A DNA stretch of 64,000 bases from Xylophilus sp. GOD-11R (lineage in GTDB: Bacteria; Pseudomonadota; Gammaproteobacteria; Burkholderiales; Burkholderiaceae_C), in assembly GCF_033546935.1 (NCBI RefSeq), contig NZ_CP137854.1:186001-250000 (forward strand). Reading direction: 5' to 3'. Below the pieces are notes generated by a model. That model searched no databases. It saw only the letters and a program-made list of their open reading frames with translations, and was not told the DNA's origin. Shown here piece after piece: positions 26,037 to 35,039 of the stretch. The translations under genes and the position numbers were made by a program. How positions within the stretch are numbered: the first letter of the stretch is position 1; every line of letters begins with the position of its first letter.

Positions 26037-26594
26037 TCAGGCCGCTTTCCAGAAGATGTAATCGGCCTGGTAAGGCACGGTGGCCTTCTGGCCCTTGTTG
26101 GTGGCGGTGCAGGCCATGGCTGGCGGCACGCCGCCGGTGAGCGCCACGCGCTGGATGTAGGTCACGCCGGTCATCGAGCCGGTGCCCATCGCGGGGTTGG
26201 CCTTGACCAGCTGGAACGGCAGGTTGCCGGTACCGGAGGGCGCCACGGCCAGTTGCGTGGCGGTGACCTTGGAGCCGTCCATCGATTCCCAGGTGGCCGG
26301 CGGGCCGTAATACTTGCCGACCTGTTTGCCCATGCGGTCCGACAGCGTGGCGACCGGGCCGACGAAGAACCATTCGGTCTGGCCGGGCGCGTCCTTCTTG
26401 TCACGGCATTCGTAGTTGATGTCGCCCTTGCCGACGGTCTCCATGGCGACCTTGTTGCCGGCCGGCACCTGGATGGTGGCCGGCAGCGAGGCTTGGGAGA
26501 AACTGCTCATCGGCGCCATGCTGCCGCAGGCGGTGAGCAGGGCGGCGGTGCCGAGGGCGGCGGCGGTGGCGATACGGGTCGAGGTGATACGCAT
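26037..26594 (-). CDS. DUF3455 domain-containing lipoprotein
   Basis: A 185-residue secreted protein with a lipobox (LLTACGS) ending its signal peptide, so it is probably anchored to the outer membrane. The mature part matches DUF3455: IQVPAGNKVAMETVGKGDIN, then YECR, EWFFVGPVATLSDRMGKQVG, KYYGPPATWESMDGSKV and a C-terminal PYQADYIFWKA. The function of the family is unknown. GGAG lies about eight bases before ATG 26594. It is immediately upstream of the ECF sigma gene on the same strand and is a good candidate target of that sigma factor. CATCC words at 26662-26658 and 26673-26669 (minus strand) lie where its promoter is expected. Confidence 0.85.
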   Translation of the reverse strand: MRITSTRIATAAALGTAALLTACGSMAPMSSFSQASLPATIQVPAGNKVAMETVGKGDINYECRDKKDAPGQTEWFFVGPVATLSDRMGKQVGKYYGPPATWESMDGSKVTATQLAVAPSGTGNLPFQLVKANPAMGTGSMTGVTYIQRVALTGGVPPAMACTATNKGQKATVPYQADYIFWKAA

Positions 26595-26705
26595 GGCATG
26601 TTCTCCATTGGATGGTGTCGGGGCGCGGGATGCGCCGACACTGGGCACTACCCGCCGGATGTCCGAATGGATGCACCTGGATCGAAAAAAACCGCTAAAT
26701 AAAAA

Positions 26706-27812
26706 ATGTCCGACGACCTCCAACTCGAAGACCCGACAGCGCTCAAGCACATCTTCGGCCGGCAACGGCTGGCGGCCATCGCGCGCGAGGCGCGCGACAT
26801 CTGCCCGGCTTTCGACCGCGAACGCTTTCTCGTGCTGTGCCACCACGGGCTGGACCATCTCTCGCTGATGCAGCGCCTGCGCCGGGTGTCGACCAGCCTG
26901 CACGCCAGCCTGCCGGGCGATTTCCGGGCCAATGTCGAGGTGCTCAAGCGCCTGGCGCCGCGCATCGACAGCTCCTTCGCCACGCTGGCGCTCGGCGACT
27001 ACGTGGCGCTGCACGGCCAGGACGACGTGGACTTCTCGCTGGAGGCGCTGAAGTTCCTCACGCCCTTCGGGTCGTCCGAATTCGCGATCCGGGCGTTCCT
27101 GCAACGCGACCCGCATGCGGTGCTGGCAACCATGCGGCGGTGGGCGGCCGACCCCGACGAGCATGTGCGCCGCCTCGCCAGCGAAGGCTGCCGGCCGCGG
27201 CTGCCCTGGGCGTCGCACCTGCCGGTGCTGATGGCCGATCCGGGCCTGGCCGAGCCGATCCTGCAGGCCCTGCGCGCCGACCCGAGCCCGTATGTGCGCA
27301 AGTCGGTCGCCAACCATCTCAACGACATCGCCAAGGTGCATCCGGACTGGGTGATGGCCCGCATCGAGGCCTGGCCGCTGCACGATGCGGCCTGCGCCTG
27401 GATCGCCCGCCACGCACTGCGCACGCTCATCAAGCGCGGCGACCGGCGGGCGCTGACCATCGTCGGCGCGGGCGCCGCGCCGCGGGTGGACGTGCTGCGT
27501 TTCGAGGTCGCGCCTGGCCTGCTGACGCTGGGCGAGAACCTGTCGCTGACGCTGGAGCTGCGGTCGGTCACCGACACGGCGCAGACCCTGATGGTCGACT
27601 ACGCCATCCATTACGTAAAGGCCGCGGGCCACGCCTCGCCCAAAGTGTTCAAGTGGAAGATGCTCGACCTCGCTGCCGGCCACGGCGTCACCCTGTCAAA
27701 GCGGCAGATGGTGCGCGACTTCAGCACCCGCACCCACCATCCGGGCCGGCATGTGGTGGAGGTGATGGTCAACGGCGAGCGGCTGGCGGAGTCGTTCTTC
27801 GACCTGCGCTGA
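26706..27812 (+). CDS. DNA alkylation repair protein, AlkC-like
   Basis: A 368-residue protein made of HEAT-like repeats (about 1-240) plus a C-terminal beta-sandwich (about 255-368, RVDVLRFEVAPGLLTLGENL). That is the architecture of the AlkC group of the AlkC/AlkD DNA glycosylase superfamily, which excises 3-methyladenine and related lesions. Repeats such as VLATMRRWAADPDEHVRRLA and ALRADPSPYVRKSVANHLND are typical, with Asp and Trp residues likely in the lesion site. ATG 26706 is divergent from the DUF3455 lipoprotein and has no strong ribosome site. It stands alone; no alkylation-response regulator is nearby. Confidence 0.85.
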   Translation: MSDDLQLEDPTALKHIFGRQRLAAIAREARDICPAFDRERFLVLCHHGLDHLSLMQRLRRVSTSLHASLPGDFRANVEVLKRLAPRIDSSFATLALGDYVALHGQDDVDFSLEALKFLTPFGSSEFAIRAFLQRDPHAVLATMRRWAADPDEHVRRLASEGCRPRLPWASHLPVLMADPGLAEPILQALRADPSPYVRKSVANHLNDIAKVHPDWVMARIEAWPLHDAACAWIARHALRTLIKRGDRRALTIVGAGAAPRVDVLRFEVAPGLLTLGENLSLTLELRSVTDTAQTLMVDYAIHYVKAAGHASPKVFKWKMLDLAAGHGVTLSKRQMVRDFSTRTHHPGRHVVEVMVNGERLAESFFDLR

Positions 27813-27833
27813 GGCCGATCCGGCGGCCTGACA

Positions 27834-27896
27834 TTCGGCTGGTCGGCGGCGCGCTTCGGGATCGTGCGGGGGTCGGTGTGCGTGGGCCACAAGGAT
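27834..27896 (+). promoter_or_regulatory. Imperfect PIP-like element (TTCGG-N16-TTCGG) with -10-like AAGGAT
   Basis: TTCGG at 27834-27838 and 27855-27859 are separated by 16 bases, one more than the PIP consensus spacing. After 31 further bases comes AAGGAT (27891-27896), the same distance and nearly the same hexamer as in the perfect element at 1942-2003. The start codon of the kinase-like gene follows 34 bases later. The spacing error means this may be coincidence. Confidence 0.3.
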
Positions 27897-27930
27897 CGGT
27901 GCTTCCTGTCCGAGTCGCCCGCTCTCCACC

Positions 27931-28755
27931 ATGTTCAACATTTCCACCGCACGCTTTTCCGCCTCCACCTACGCGCCTACCGCACCCCGCTATTTTTCTG
28001 GCGGCTCCACGGCCACGACGGCCATGCCGACCCCGGTCGATGGCGGCTTCGACGACGTCTTCGCGCCGATTCGATTGATGCGCCGTGCAGCGGCCTGGGT
28101 GTTCGGCCCGCTCACCCCGGCACCGCCGGCGCCCGGCACCAGCCGCCTGCGTTTCATTCCGGCGGATGTCGACTACGGCCGTCTGCACCTGGGCCCGGCC
28201 ATCGGCAAAGGCGCGTCCAAGACGGCCCACCGGGTGCTGTCGCCCATCACGGGCCAGCCCACCGGCGAGGTGCTGCTGCTGGTGCGCCCGACCATGGCCG
28301 GGTGGCTGCGCCAGGAAGTGGCCGACCTGGCCACGCTCGAGGAAATGGGCCTGCCGGTGATGCCGGTGAAGTCGATGGGTTTTCGCGGACGCGACGCCGC
28401 CATGCTGGTGCCGGAAATGATCGGCGCCTACAAGCCGATGCTGATGCAGATGCCGCAAGGCGTGCAGGCCTTGCAGACCTCGCCCGTCGTCACCCGCGAG
28501 ACGCTGCGCAGCCTGCAGCGCATGCTGGCGGGCATGGACAGGAACGACATCCGCATCACCGATTTCCAGGTGATGCTCGACCCGGCCACCGGCGCGCTGG
28601 TGGTGGCCGATCCGCTGGGCATCCGGGCCGGCCGCACGGTCGACCGCTACCGGGGCCGTCCGGCGCGTTCGGGGATCATCACGCGCGATGCGATCCGCCG
28701 CGCGCTGCAGGTGCTCTACCAGCGCTTTCCGGACATGCCGCGCCACGCGGCGTGA
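27931..28755 (+). CDS. Minimal kinase-like protein, candidate effector
   Basis: A 274-residue protein. Its first ~70 residues are Ser/Thr/Ala/Pro-rich and likely disordered, which is common for type III secretion signals. From residue ~87 it looks like a minimal protein kinase: a glycine loop with Lys (GPAIGKGASKTAHRV, Lys93/Lys97), a strand EVLLLVRP where the usual Lys is Arg119, a C-helix-like WLRQEVADLATLEEMG, a hinge-like MLVPEMIGAYKP, a catalytic-loop-like RITDFQVMLD (Asp211), and VVADPLG (Asp227) in place of DFG. HopBF1-type bacterial effector kinases show this compressed layout, but I cannot confirm the family. GC is normal. It stands alone between a repair gene and an acyl-CoA ligase, with a near-PIP element upstream. 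Confidence 0.65.
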   Translation: MFNISTARFSASTYAPTAPRYFSGGSTATTAMPTPVDGGFDDVFAPIRLMRRAAAWVFGPLTPAPPAPGTSRLRFIPADVDYGRLHLGPAIGKGASKTAHRVLSPITGQPTGEVLLLVRPTMAGWLRQEVADLATLEEMGLPVMPVKSMGFRGRDAAMLVPEMIGAYKPMLMQMPQGVQALQTSPVVTRETLRSLQRMLAGMDRNDIRITDFQVMLDPATGALVVADPLGIRAGRTVDRYRGRPARSGIITRDAIRRALQVLYQRFPDMPRHAA

Positions 28756-28759
28756 GCAC

Positions 28760-30403
28760 TCAAGGCGCGCGCCGCTTGCGTCCCCGCAGGTCGAGCATGC
28801 CGGGCGCCTCGCGCGGGTCGCTGCCGGCCGGAAAGATCAGGTGCTTCTGCATCTTCTGGGTGCCGGTGGTGGGAATGGACTCGGCGAAGTACATCCACCC
28901 TGGCGGCTTGTAATAGGCCATGGTGGCGGCGCAATGCCGGAACAGCGCGTCGGCCGCGCCCGGCCCGCTGGGCGCGGCGACCTCGCGGCGCAGCACCACG
29001 CAGGCCAGCACTTCTTCTTCGCGCAGTTCGTCGGGCACCGCCATCACCGCGGCCTGCGCCACCCATGGATGGCTGAGCAGCACGGCCTCGACCTCGGCCG
29101 CCGCGATGTTCTCGCCCGAGCGCCGGATGATGTTCTTGCGCCGGTCCACGAAATGCAGCATGCCGCTGTCGTCCTGGGTGACGATGTCGCCGGTGTGGAA
29201 CCAGCCGCCCTGCCAGGCGGCCTCGGTGGCGCCGGGGTCGTCGAGGTAGCCGCTGAAGAAATCGCGGCGTGGCGTGCTGGCCGAATGGCGGATGACGAGC
29301 TCGCCCGGCACGCCGCGCGGCTGCTCGTTGCCGGCCTCGTCGACCACCTGCGCCTCGACGCCGGCCTCGGGCAGCGGCCGGCCGAACGCGCGGGTGCCGA
29401 CCTGGCGCGGCGCATGGCAGTCGCTCAGCACCCGCACCATCTCGGTCATGCCCCAGAGCTCGATCAGTGGAAAGCCGAAACGCGCTTCGGCGGCGGCGTG
29501 CGACTGCGGCTCCACCCCGCCGCCGAAACCGAATCGCACCGCGTGGTCGCGCTCGCGCGGGCCGGGCGGCTGCACCAGCAGCATCTGCACGATGACGCCG
29601 AGGTAATGCACGACGGTGGCGCGGCTCTGGCGCACCTCGTCCCAGAAACGGCGCGGCTGGAAGCGGTCGGTCTGCACCTGGCAGCAGCCGGAGAGCAGCA
29701 CGCCGAAGAAGGACAGGATGGAGGCGTTGACGTGGAACAGCGGCAGCGGGTTGTAGACACAGTCCTCGCCTTCGCGGATGGTGGCGAGGCCACCTCGCGT
29801 GGCGTAGGCCAGTCCCGAGGCGAGCTCGTAGCGGTGCGACAGCACGCAGCCCTTGGGGCGGCCGGTCGTGCCGCTGGTGTAGAGGATGCTGGCGGGCGTG
29901 CCGGCGCGCGGCCGGCCGGTCTGCGCGAGCTGGGTCGCGCGCGGCAGGGGCATGTCGCCGAAGTCTTCGAGCTCCATCACCGGCGGGCGGTGGTTGGTCG
30001 CGCGCAGGGCGGCGTCGACGTCGTCGCGGCGGCTGTGCAGCACCAGCAGCAGGTCGCAGCGGGCGTGGTCGATGAGCGCGGCGGTCTCGCGCGGCCGGTA
30101 GTCGGGATTGATCGGCACGCAACAGGCGCCGATGGTGTTGAGCGCGAGCTTGTGCAGCAGGTGCTCCAGCCGGTTCTCCAGCAGCATGCCGACGCGGTGG
30201 CCGAGGCCGTAGCCGGCGTAGGTGTAGGCCGCGCCGAGCTGGCGCACGATGCGGGCAGCCTCGCCGTAGGTGATTTCGCGGCCGGCGGGGTCGTAGGCGC
30301 GATCGGGGTTCATCGGCACCGCCAGCAGCGGGCGGTGGGCATGGCGGGCAGCGGCACGTTCGAAGGCTTGGCCGATGGTGGTGTCGTCGTCGATCTCGAT
30401 CAT
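28760..30403 (-). CDS. AMP-binding acyl-CoA synthetase (CaiC-like)
   Basis: A 547-residue adenylate-forming ligase joining a carboxylic acid to CoA with ATP. It has the phosphate-binding loop ILYTSGTTGRPKGCVLSH, the GFGGGVEP and ELWGMTEMV stretches, the hinge region GWFHTGDIVTQDD with DRRKNIIRRSGENIA, and the C-terminal catalytic Lys region TGTQKMQKHLIF. The pattern is nearest to carnitine/crotonobetaine-CoA ligase-like enzymes, but the acid substrate cannot be read from sequence. ATG 30403 was preferred to the long upstream extension. It follows the glutamate-cysteine-ligase-like gene by about 160 bases on the same strand; co-transcription is possible but uncertain. Confidence 0.9.
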   Translation of the reverse strand: MIEIDDDTTIGQAFERAAARHAHRPLLAVPMNPDRAYDPAGREITYGEAARIVRQLGAAYTYAGYGLGHRVGMLLENRLEHLLHKLALNTIGACCVPINPDYRPRETAALIDHARCDLLLVLHSRRDDVDAALRATNHRPPVMELEDFGDMPLPRATQLAQTGRPRAGTPASILYTSGTTGRPKGCVLSHRYELASGLAYATRGGLATIREGEDCVYNPLPLFHVNASILSFFGVLLSGCCQVQTDRFQPRRFWDEVRQSRATVVHYLGVIVQMLLVQPPGPRERDHAVRFGFGGGVEPQSHAAAEARFGFPLIELWGMTEMVRVLSDCHAPRQVGTRAFGRPLPEAGVEAQVVDEAGNEQPRGVPGELVIRHSASTPRRDFFSGYLDDPGATEAAWQGGWFHTGDIVTQDDSGMLHFVDRRKNIIRRSGENIAAAEVEAVLLSHPWVAQAAVMAVPDELREEEVLACVVLRREVAAPSGPGAADALFRHCAATMAYYKPPGWMYFAESIPTTGTQKMQKHLIFPAGSDPREAPGMLDLRGRKRRAP

Positions 30404-30566
30404 GACGACACGGTTCCGGCGCAGGTTGCGGGCTGGCGTGTCCGTGGGGTTCGGTGTGTCATCGCGGTCTCCTCCCCGGCCGCTCCTGCGGATGCGGGCG
30501 GCCGTGCGTGACAGTTTGCGAAGGAGCGCGGCGCGGGTGAGAGCGGGTTTTCCTGCGGAGGCTTCG

Positions 30567-31697
30567 TCAGGCGCGCCGGCCGTCGCCGCGAAACAGCAGC
30601 GTCGCCTGCCGCGTGGTCTCGGCGAGCAGGCGTTCGCGACGCTGCCGGGCGCGCAGCCAGTGGGCATCGTTGACGCCGGCTTCCACGCCTTCGCGCAGCA
30701 GGGCGAGCGCCGCCGCGCCGCCAGCGCCCTGGGCATGGCGCTCGATGCGGTGCAGGGTTAGCAGAATGTGGTCGCGCAGCGGCAGGTGGTCGCCGCTGCC
30801 GGGGTCGACATAGTTGCCCTCCAGCCCGAAGCGGCAGGCGTGGAAGCGGTTGGTGCTGTAGACGAGGTAGTCGTCTTCGTCCGGCATGAAGGGCTGCTCG
30901 GCGAGGAACCAGGCGCCGAGCGCCTGCACGTAGCCGGCGAGCGCGGCGGCGCGTTCGACGGTGAGCGGTGTGTCGAAGACGCGGATCTCGATGGTGCCGA
31001 AGGCAGGTTTGGGCCGGATGTCCCAGTAGAAGTCCTTCATGTCGCTGACCACGCCGGTGCGCGCCATCTTGGCGAAGTAGGCCTCGAACGCCGACCAGTC
31101 CAGGTGGAAGGGCGCGCGGCCGGCCAGCGGAAAGGCGGCCACCGAGTTCAGCCGTGCCGAGTCGAACTGGGTGTCCTGGCCCTGCACGAAGGGGCTGGAG
31201 GCCGACAGCGCGATGAAGTGCGGGATATAGCGCGACATGCGGTGCAGCATGAGCAGCGCGGCGTCGGCGTCCGGGCAGCCGAGGTGCACATGCTGGCCGA
31301 AGATGGTGAACTGCTTGGTGAGGTAGCCGTACAGCGCCGACAGCTCGCGGAATCGCGGCCGGTCATAGATGCGTTGCTCGTGCCAGACCTGAAACGGATG
31401 CGTGCCGCCGCCGGCCACCGCGATGTTGAGCTTGTCGGCGCTGCGCACCAGCGAGTCGCGGATGGTGGACAGCTCGGCCAGCACCTGGCCGGCGTCGCCG
31501 CAGATGCCGGTGGAGATCTCGATCATGCTGGAGGTCATCTCCGGCACCACCGCGCCGGGCAGCGACTGCGACTTCATCAGGCGCAGCATGTTCTCGGCAT
31601 AGGGGGCGAGGTCGTAGTCGTGGGTGTTGACCAGCTGGAGCTCCAGCTCCACGCCCAGCGACAGCGCTCGCGATGGCTGGAAGGCCTCAAGCGCCAT
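30567..31697 (-). CDS. Carboxylate-amine ligase, YbdK-type glutamate-cysteine ligase
   Basis: A 376-residue member of the GCS2/YbdK family with weak gamma-glutamyl-cysteine ligase activity in known cases. Landmarks are [14 protein letters not shown] at the start, [51 protein letters not shown] and [22 protein letters not shown] 31697 with GGGGA upstream fits the family N-terminus better than ATG 31712. It overlaps the end of the antiporter gene by 11 bases, so the two are co-transcribed, a pairing that suggests a link between thiol pools and potassium or proton exchange. Confidence 0.88.
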   Translation of the reverse strand: MALEAFQPSRALSLGVELELQLVNTHDYDLAPYAENMLRLMKSQSLPGAVVPEMTSSMIEISTGICGDAGQVLAELSTIRDSLVRSADKLNIAVAGGGTHPFQVWHEQRIYDRPRFRELSALYGYLTKQFTIFGQHVHLGCPDADAALLMLHRMSRYIPHFIALSASSPFVQGQDTQFDSARLNSVAAFPLAGRAPFHLDWSAFEAYFAKMARTGVVSDMKDFYWDIRPKPAFGTIEIRVFDTPLTVERAAALAGYVQALGAWFLAEQPFMPDEDDYLVYSTNRFHACRFGLEGNYVDPGSGDHLPLRDHILLTLHRIERHAQGAGGAAALALLREGVEAGVNDAHWLRARQRRERLLAETTRQATLLFRGDGRRA

Positions 31698-32985
31698 GGC
31701 TGTCCCCGGCATCGGCGGCGGGCACGGCGGGCTCCGGCGCCGCGAGCCCGCGGCCGTCGCGGTTGGGCAGCCAGGGTCGCGATGCCTCGCGTGCCCGGTG
31801 CAGGGCGACGGTGACCACCACTGCGCCGAGCAGCTCCATCGCCAGGATCACCGGCAGCGCGATGCCGCTCATCTGGCGTGCGATGGGGCCGGGCACCTGG
31901 GCGTACTGCGAGGCGACCAGCAACGCCACCGAGGACATCGGCGACAGCGCGCAGCCGACCCACCAGGCCTGTCGCCAGCCCAGGCCGCTGCCGATCTTGC
32001 CGAGCATCAGCCCGCCGACCTTGGCGGCGGCCCGGGCGCCCACGATCACCACCACCAGCAGCGCGACCGACCAGCTCCAGTCGGCCTGGGCGGTGACCAC
32101 CGAGACCAGCACGAACATCAGCATGGTGAGCAGCGCCGCCGCCGTGCCGAGCTGGCGCGGCCACGACCAGGGGCGCGGCGCGAACTGCTTGAGCAGCATG
32201 CCGCCCAGCAGCGCGGCCAGCGGTGCCGATCCGCCCAGGTGCGAGGCGATGCCGGCGGCAGCGGCGATCAGCGCCAGCAGCAGGATCGAGGTGTTCTCGC
32301 TGGCCGGGCTCATCACCTTCAGCGCCAGGCGCAGGGCCAGCGCCAGCGCGGCGCCCACCACGACCGACAGCCCCAGCACCATCGCCGCCGGGCCGACCGT
32401 GGCCAGCATGCGCATTTCCTGCCGCGCCAGCAGCTCGGCCTGGGCGGTGCCGATGGCCAGGGCGTAAAGCGTGCTGAGCGTGGCCAGCACCATCGCGCGG
32501 TCGGTCACCGGGCCGCTGGCGCCGGCGTCGGCCGCGACCCGGGCCAGCACGGCGGGCGAGGCGGCCACCGCCACCATCGCCAGCGGGCCGTAGACCTCGT
32601 GGCGCACGCCGATCCAGTGCAGCGCCGCGGCGACCGCGATGAAGGTGAGCGCCGATTCGGCCACGCTCTGCACCAGCACCATGGGGTTGTGGCGGAACCA
32701 GCGCAACGGCACCCGGCCGCCAGCCTCGAACAGCACCACCGCGATGCCGAGCTCCAGCAGGAACAGTCCGTTGCCCCGAAGGGGCCATGCCGCCGCCGCG
32801 CCAAAGCCCGCGAAGCCGGCGAAACTGCCCGCGAGCGCGTAGCCGACCACCTTGGGCAGGCCGGTGAAGCGGTGCAGCAGGTAGCCGAGGCCCGAGGCCG
32901 CGGCCAGCAGCAGCGCCCATTGCACGGTGGCGAGGCCGGTGGAAGGCCGCAGCCAATCGATCCAGACGGTGACGAGGTCGTTCAT
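31687..32985 (-). CDS. Cation:proton antiporter (CPA2, KefB/C-like membrane domain)
   Basis: A 432-residue membrane protein with about twelve helices. CPA2 features are [34 protein letters not shown], a central [20 protein letters not shown] loop, [20 protein letters not shown] and the [19 protein letters not shown] segment near the end. No TrkA-N regulatory domain is attached, unlike KefB/KefC. It probably exchanges Na+ or K+ for protons. The 3' end overlaps the glutathione-type ligase gene, which is of interest because Kef systems are gated by glutathione adducts. Start ATG 32985; the upstream extension contains no conserved residues. Confidence 0.87.
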   Translation of the reverse strand: MNDLVTVWIDWLRPSTGLATVQWALLLAAASGLGYLLHRFTGLPKVVGYALAGSFAGFAGFGAAAAWPLRGNGLFLLELGIAVVLFEAGGRVPLRWFRHNPMVLVQSVAESALTFIAVAAALHWIGVRHEVYGPLAMVAVAASPAVLARVAADAGASGPVTDRAMVLATLSTLYALAIGTAQAELLARQEMRMLATVGPAAMVLGLSVVVGAALALALRLALKVMSPASENTSILLLALIAAAAGIASHLGGSAPLAALLGGMLLKQFAPRPWSWPRQLGTAAALLTMLMFVLVSVVTAQADWSWSVALLVVVIVGARAAAKVGGLMLGKIGSGLGWRQAWWVGCALSPMSSVALLVASQYAQVPGPIARQMSGIALPVILAMELLGAVVVTVALHRAREASRPWLPNRDGRGLAAPEPAVPAADAGDSHGA

Positions 32986-33204
32986 GCAGGCAGGGAGACG
33001 GAGACGACGGGCGACAACCGATAGCGGGCGCCCGGTGCGACACGCGCCGAGACGTTGCAAGGCACGCGTGGAAGGTCCACGGACAGGAGAAAAGAACGGG
33101 GCTGCGAAGGCGACGATGAGCGGCGCCGCACTTTAACGCGAGCCGCCTGTCGCAGGGCGGTACGGGGGCTTGGGGTTTCTATCGACGAAAGGCTCGCTTT
33201 TTCG

Positions 33205-33798
33205 ATGCAGCGACGGATCGCCGCGATTTCCTGGAGCAGGCCCCGGCCGGGGCGGCTGGCGGCGTCGTGCGTGGTGTTCTGGCTCGCCGGGTCGATCTGG
33301 CCGGCGTTCTGCGTCGCCCAGCCCGCAACAACAGCGCCGGTCGACGTCTCCACTGCCCACGCGGTGGCGCGCACCACCTTCGGCATCGTCAGTTTCGCGC
33401 GCTGGCCGGGCGACCCGCCGCAGGTGCGGCTGTGCGTGATCGGCGTCACCCGCTTTGCCGCCGTGCTGCTGGAAACCCGCGATCCGGCGCGCTCGGGCGG
33501 CCGTCGGGTGTCGGTGCGGCAACGTGCACCGGTCGATGCGGCCTCCGACTGCGACGCGCTCTACATCGGCGAGCTGCCGGACGCCGACCTGCGCCAGGTG
33601 TCGCGCCGCATCGCCGGACGGCCGGAGCTGACCATCGGCGAGCGCCTGGAGCGTTGCGGGCAGGGCAGCGTGTTCTGCCTCGACATCCAATTGGCGCGCG
33701 TCGATTTTCGGGTCGACCCCGAGGCGCTGGCGCGCAGCGGCGTGCGGGTGCATCCGGCGCTGCTGCAGCTCGGCCGGCGACGCGAGGCCCGGCGGTGA
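33205..33798 (+). CDS. yfiR: YfiR family periplasmic repressor of diguanylate cyclase
   Basis: A 197-residue exported protein (hydrophobic segment SCVVFWLAGSIWPAFCVAQ after a basic start). The DUF4154/YfiR fold is clear: VARTTFGIVSFARWPGDPPQ followed by VRLCVIGVTRF, then DCDALYIGELPDADLRQVS, LTIGERLERCGQGSVFCLDI and RVDFRVDPEALARSGVRVHP. The paired Cys residues suggest redox-sensitive disulfides, as in Pseudomonas YfiR, which represses the partner cyclase YfiN. The stop codon overlaps the ATG of the cyclase gene (TGATG). ATG 33205 is a compromise, because no strong ribosome site is visible. Confidence 0.87.
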   Translation: MQRRIAAISWSRPRPGRLAASCVVFWLAGSIWPAFCVAQPATTAPVDVSTAHAVARTTFGIVSFARWPGDPPQVRLCVIGVTRFAAVLLETRDPARSGGRRVSVRQRAPVDAASDCDALYIGELPDADLRQVSRRIAGRPELTIGERLERCGQGSVFCLDIQLARVDFRVDPEALARSGVRVHPALLQLGRRREARR

Positions 33799-35027
33799 TG
33801 CCCGAACTCGCCGCCGCCACCGTCGAGCCGCCGCGCCCGCCGCTGCAGAGCGTGCTGCGCAGCGCCATGCTCGGCATGGTGCTGCGCTCGGTGCTGCTGG
33901 CCGGTTGCCTGATGACGCTGCTCGGCGGCTTGATGCTGCGCGGCCAGGCGGCGGCCGAGCTGCAGCTGGTGGCGCGCTCGGTCGGCTATTCGCTCGAGGC
34001 GGCGGTGGTGTTCGAGGACGAGCTCGCTGCCGCCGAGGCGCTGGAGATGATCGCCGGCGCCGAAGACGTGGCGCAAGCCTGGGTGTACGACCAGCGCGGC
34101 CGCGAGCTGGTGCGCTGGAGCCGCGATGCCGGCGAGCGCTGGCCGGCACTGCGGCCATGGCTGGCGCGCCTGCTCCTGCCGCCGCAGGTCGATGTGCCGG
34201 TGCGACACGGCAGCGAGACCATCGGCCGGGTGGTGCTGCGTGGCGCCGGCGGCGGGCTGCTGGCTTTCGTGGGCGGCGGCCTGGTCGCGGTGGCGGCGTC
34301 GATGCTGCTGAGCGCGCTGGCGTCGGCCTCGGCCATCCGCCGCGTGCTGCGCAACATCCTGGCGCCGCTGCGGGAGATCGCGGCGGTGGCGCGCGCAGGC
34401 CGCGTGGAGCGCAGCCTCGACCGCCGGGTGCCGCCGGCGCGCATCGCCGAATTCCACGCGCTCGGGCAAGACGTGAACGCGCTGCTGGCCGAGCTGCAAT
34501 CGCGCCACCAGGGCCTGCAGCGCGAAAACGCCCATCTGGCGCACCGCGCCACCACCGACGCGCTGACCGGCCTGCACAACCGCGCGGTGTTCGAGCAGGC
34601 GCTGGCCGAAGCGATTGCCGCGGCCGGCGCCGACGGCGCGCGGCTGGCGGTGCTGTTCCTGGACGCCGACCGCTTCAAGCAGATCAACGACGGCCTGGGC
34701 CATGCGGCCGGCGACCAGGTGCTGGTGGCGATCGCCGGCCGCATCCGCCGCCAGGTGCGCGACGGCGACGTGGTGGCGCGGCTGGGTGGCGACGAGTTCG
34801 CGGTGCTGCTGCGTCGGCTGACCGGGGCGCAGGACGCGGTGCGCATCGCCTCGGCCATCGAGGCCGGCATGGCCGAGCCGGTGGCGCTGGCCGGCGGCGG
34901 GATGGTGGCGGCCTCGCTCAGCATCGGCCTGGCGGTGTTCCCCGACGAGGCCGACGACGCGTCGGGCCTGCTGCGGGCGGCCGATGCGTCGATGTACCGG
35001 CGCAAACGCGCCCGCGACCGGGGTTGA
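33798..35027 (+). CDS. yfiN: YfiN/TpbB-type diguanylate cyclase
   Basis: A 409-residue inner-membrane cyclase. An N-terminal helix (about 28-50) leads to a periplasmic CHASE8-like domain (about 50-150; VARSVGYSLEAAVVFEDELA is characteristic), a second helix (about 155-180), a HAMP-like linker (NILAPLREIAAVARAGRVE) and a GGDEF domain (about 250-405) with the intact active site RLGGDEFAVLL and an RxxD inhibitory site (RDGD) five residues before. It should make cyclic di-GMP when released from YfiR, promoting biofilm growth. Its gene overlaps yfiR by one base. The usual third partner, the OmpA-like YfiB, is not next to it. Confidence 0.9.
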   Translation: MPELAAATVEPPRPPLQSVLRSAMLGMVLRSVLLAGCLMTLLGGLMLRGQAAAELQLVARSVGYSLEAAVVFEDELAAAEALEMIAGAEDVAQAWVYDQRGRELVRWSRDAGERWPALRPWLARLLLPPQVDVPVRHGSETIGRVVLRGAGGGLLAFVGGGLVAVAASMLLSALASASAIRRVLRNILAPLREIAAVARAGRVERSLDRRVPPARIAEFHALGQDVNALLAELQSRHQGLQRENAHLAHRATTDALTGLHNRAVFEQALAEAIAAAGADGARLAVLFLDADRFKQINDGLGHAAGDQVLVAIAGRIRRQVRDGDVVARLGGDEFAVLLRRLTGAQDAVRIASAIEAGMAEPVALAGGGMVAASLSIGLAVFPDEADDASGLLRAADASMYRRKRARDRG

Positions 35028-35039
35028 AGTCGTGCCGGA

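Noticed and set aside
16930..33086. The 16-mer GAAGGTCCACGGACAG at 16930 and 33071
   Set aside because: One shared 16-mer in 64 kb of skewed composition is near chance expectation, and the flanks differ.
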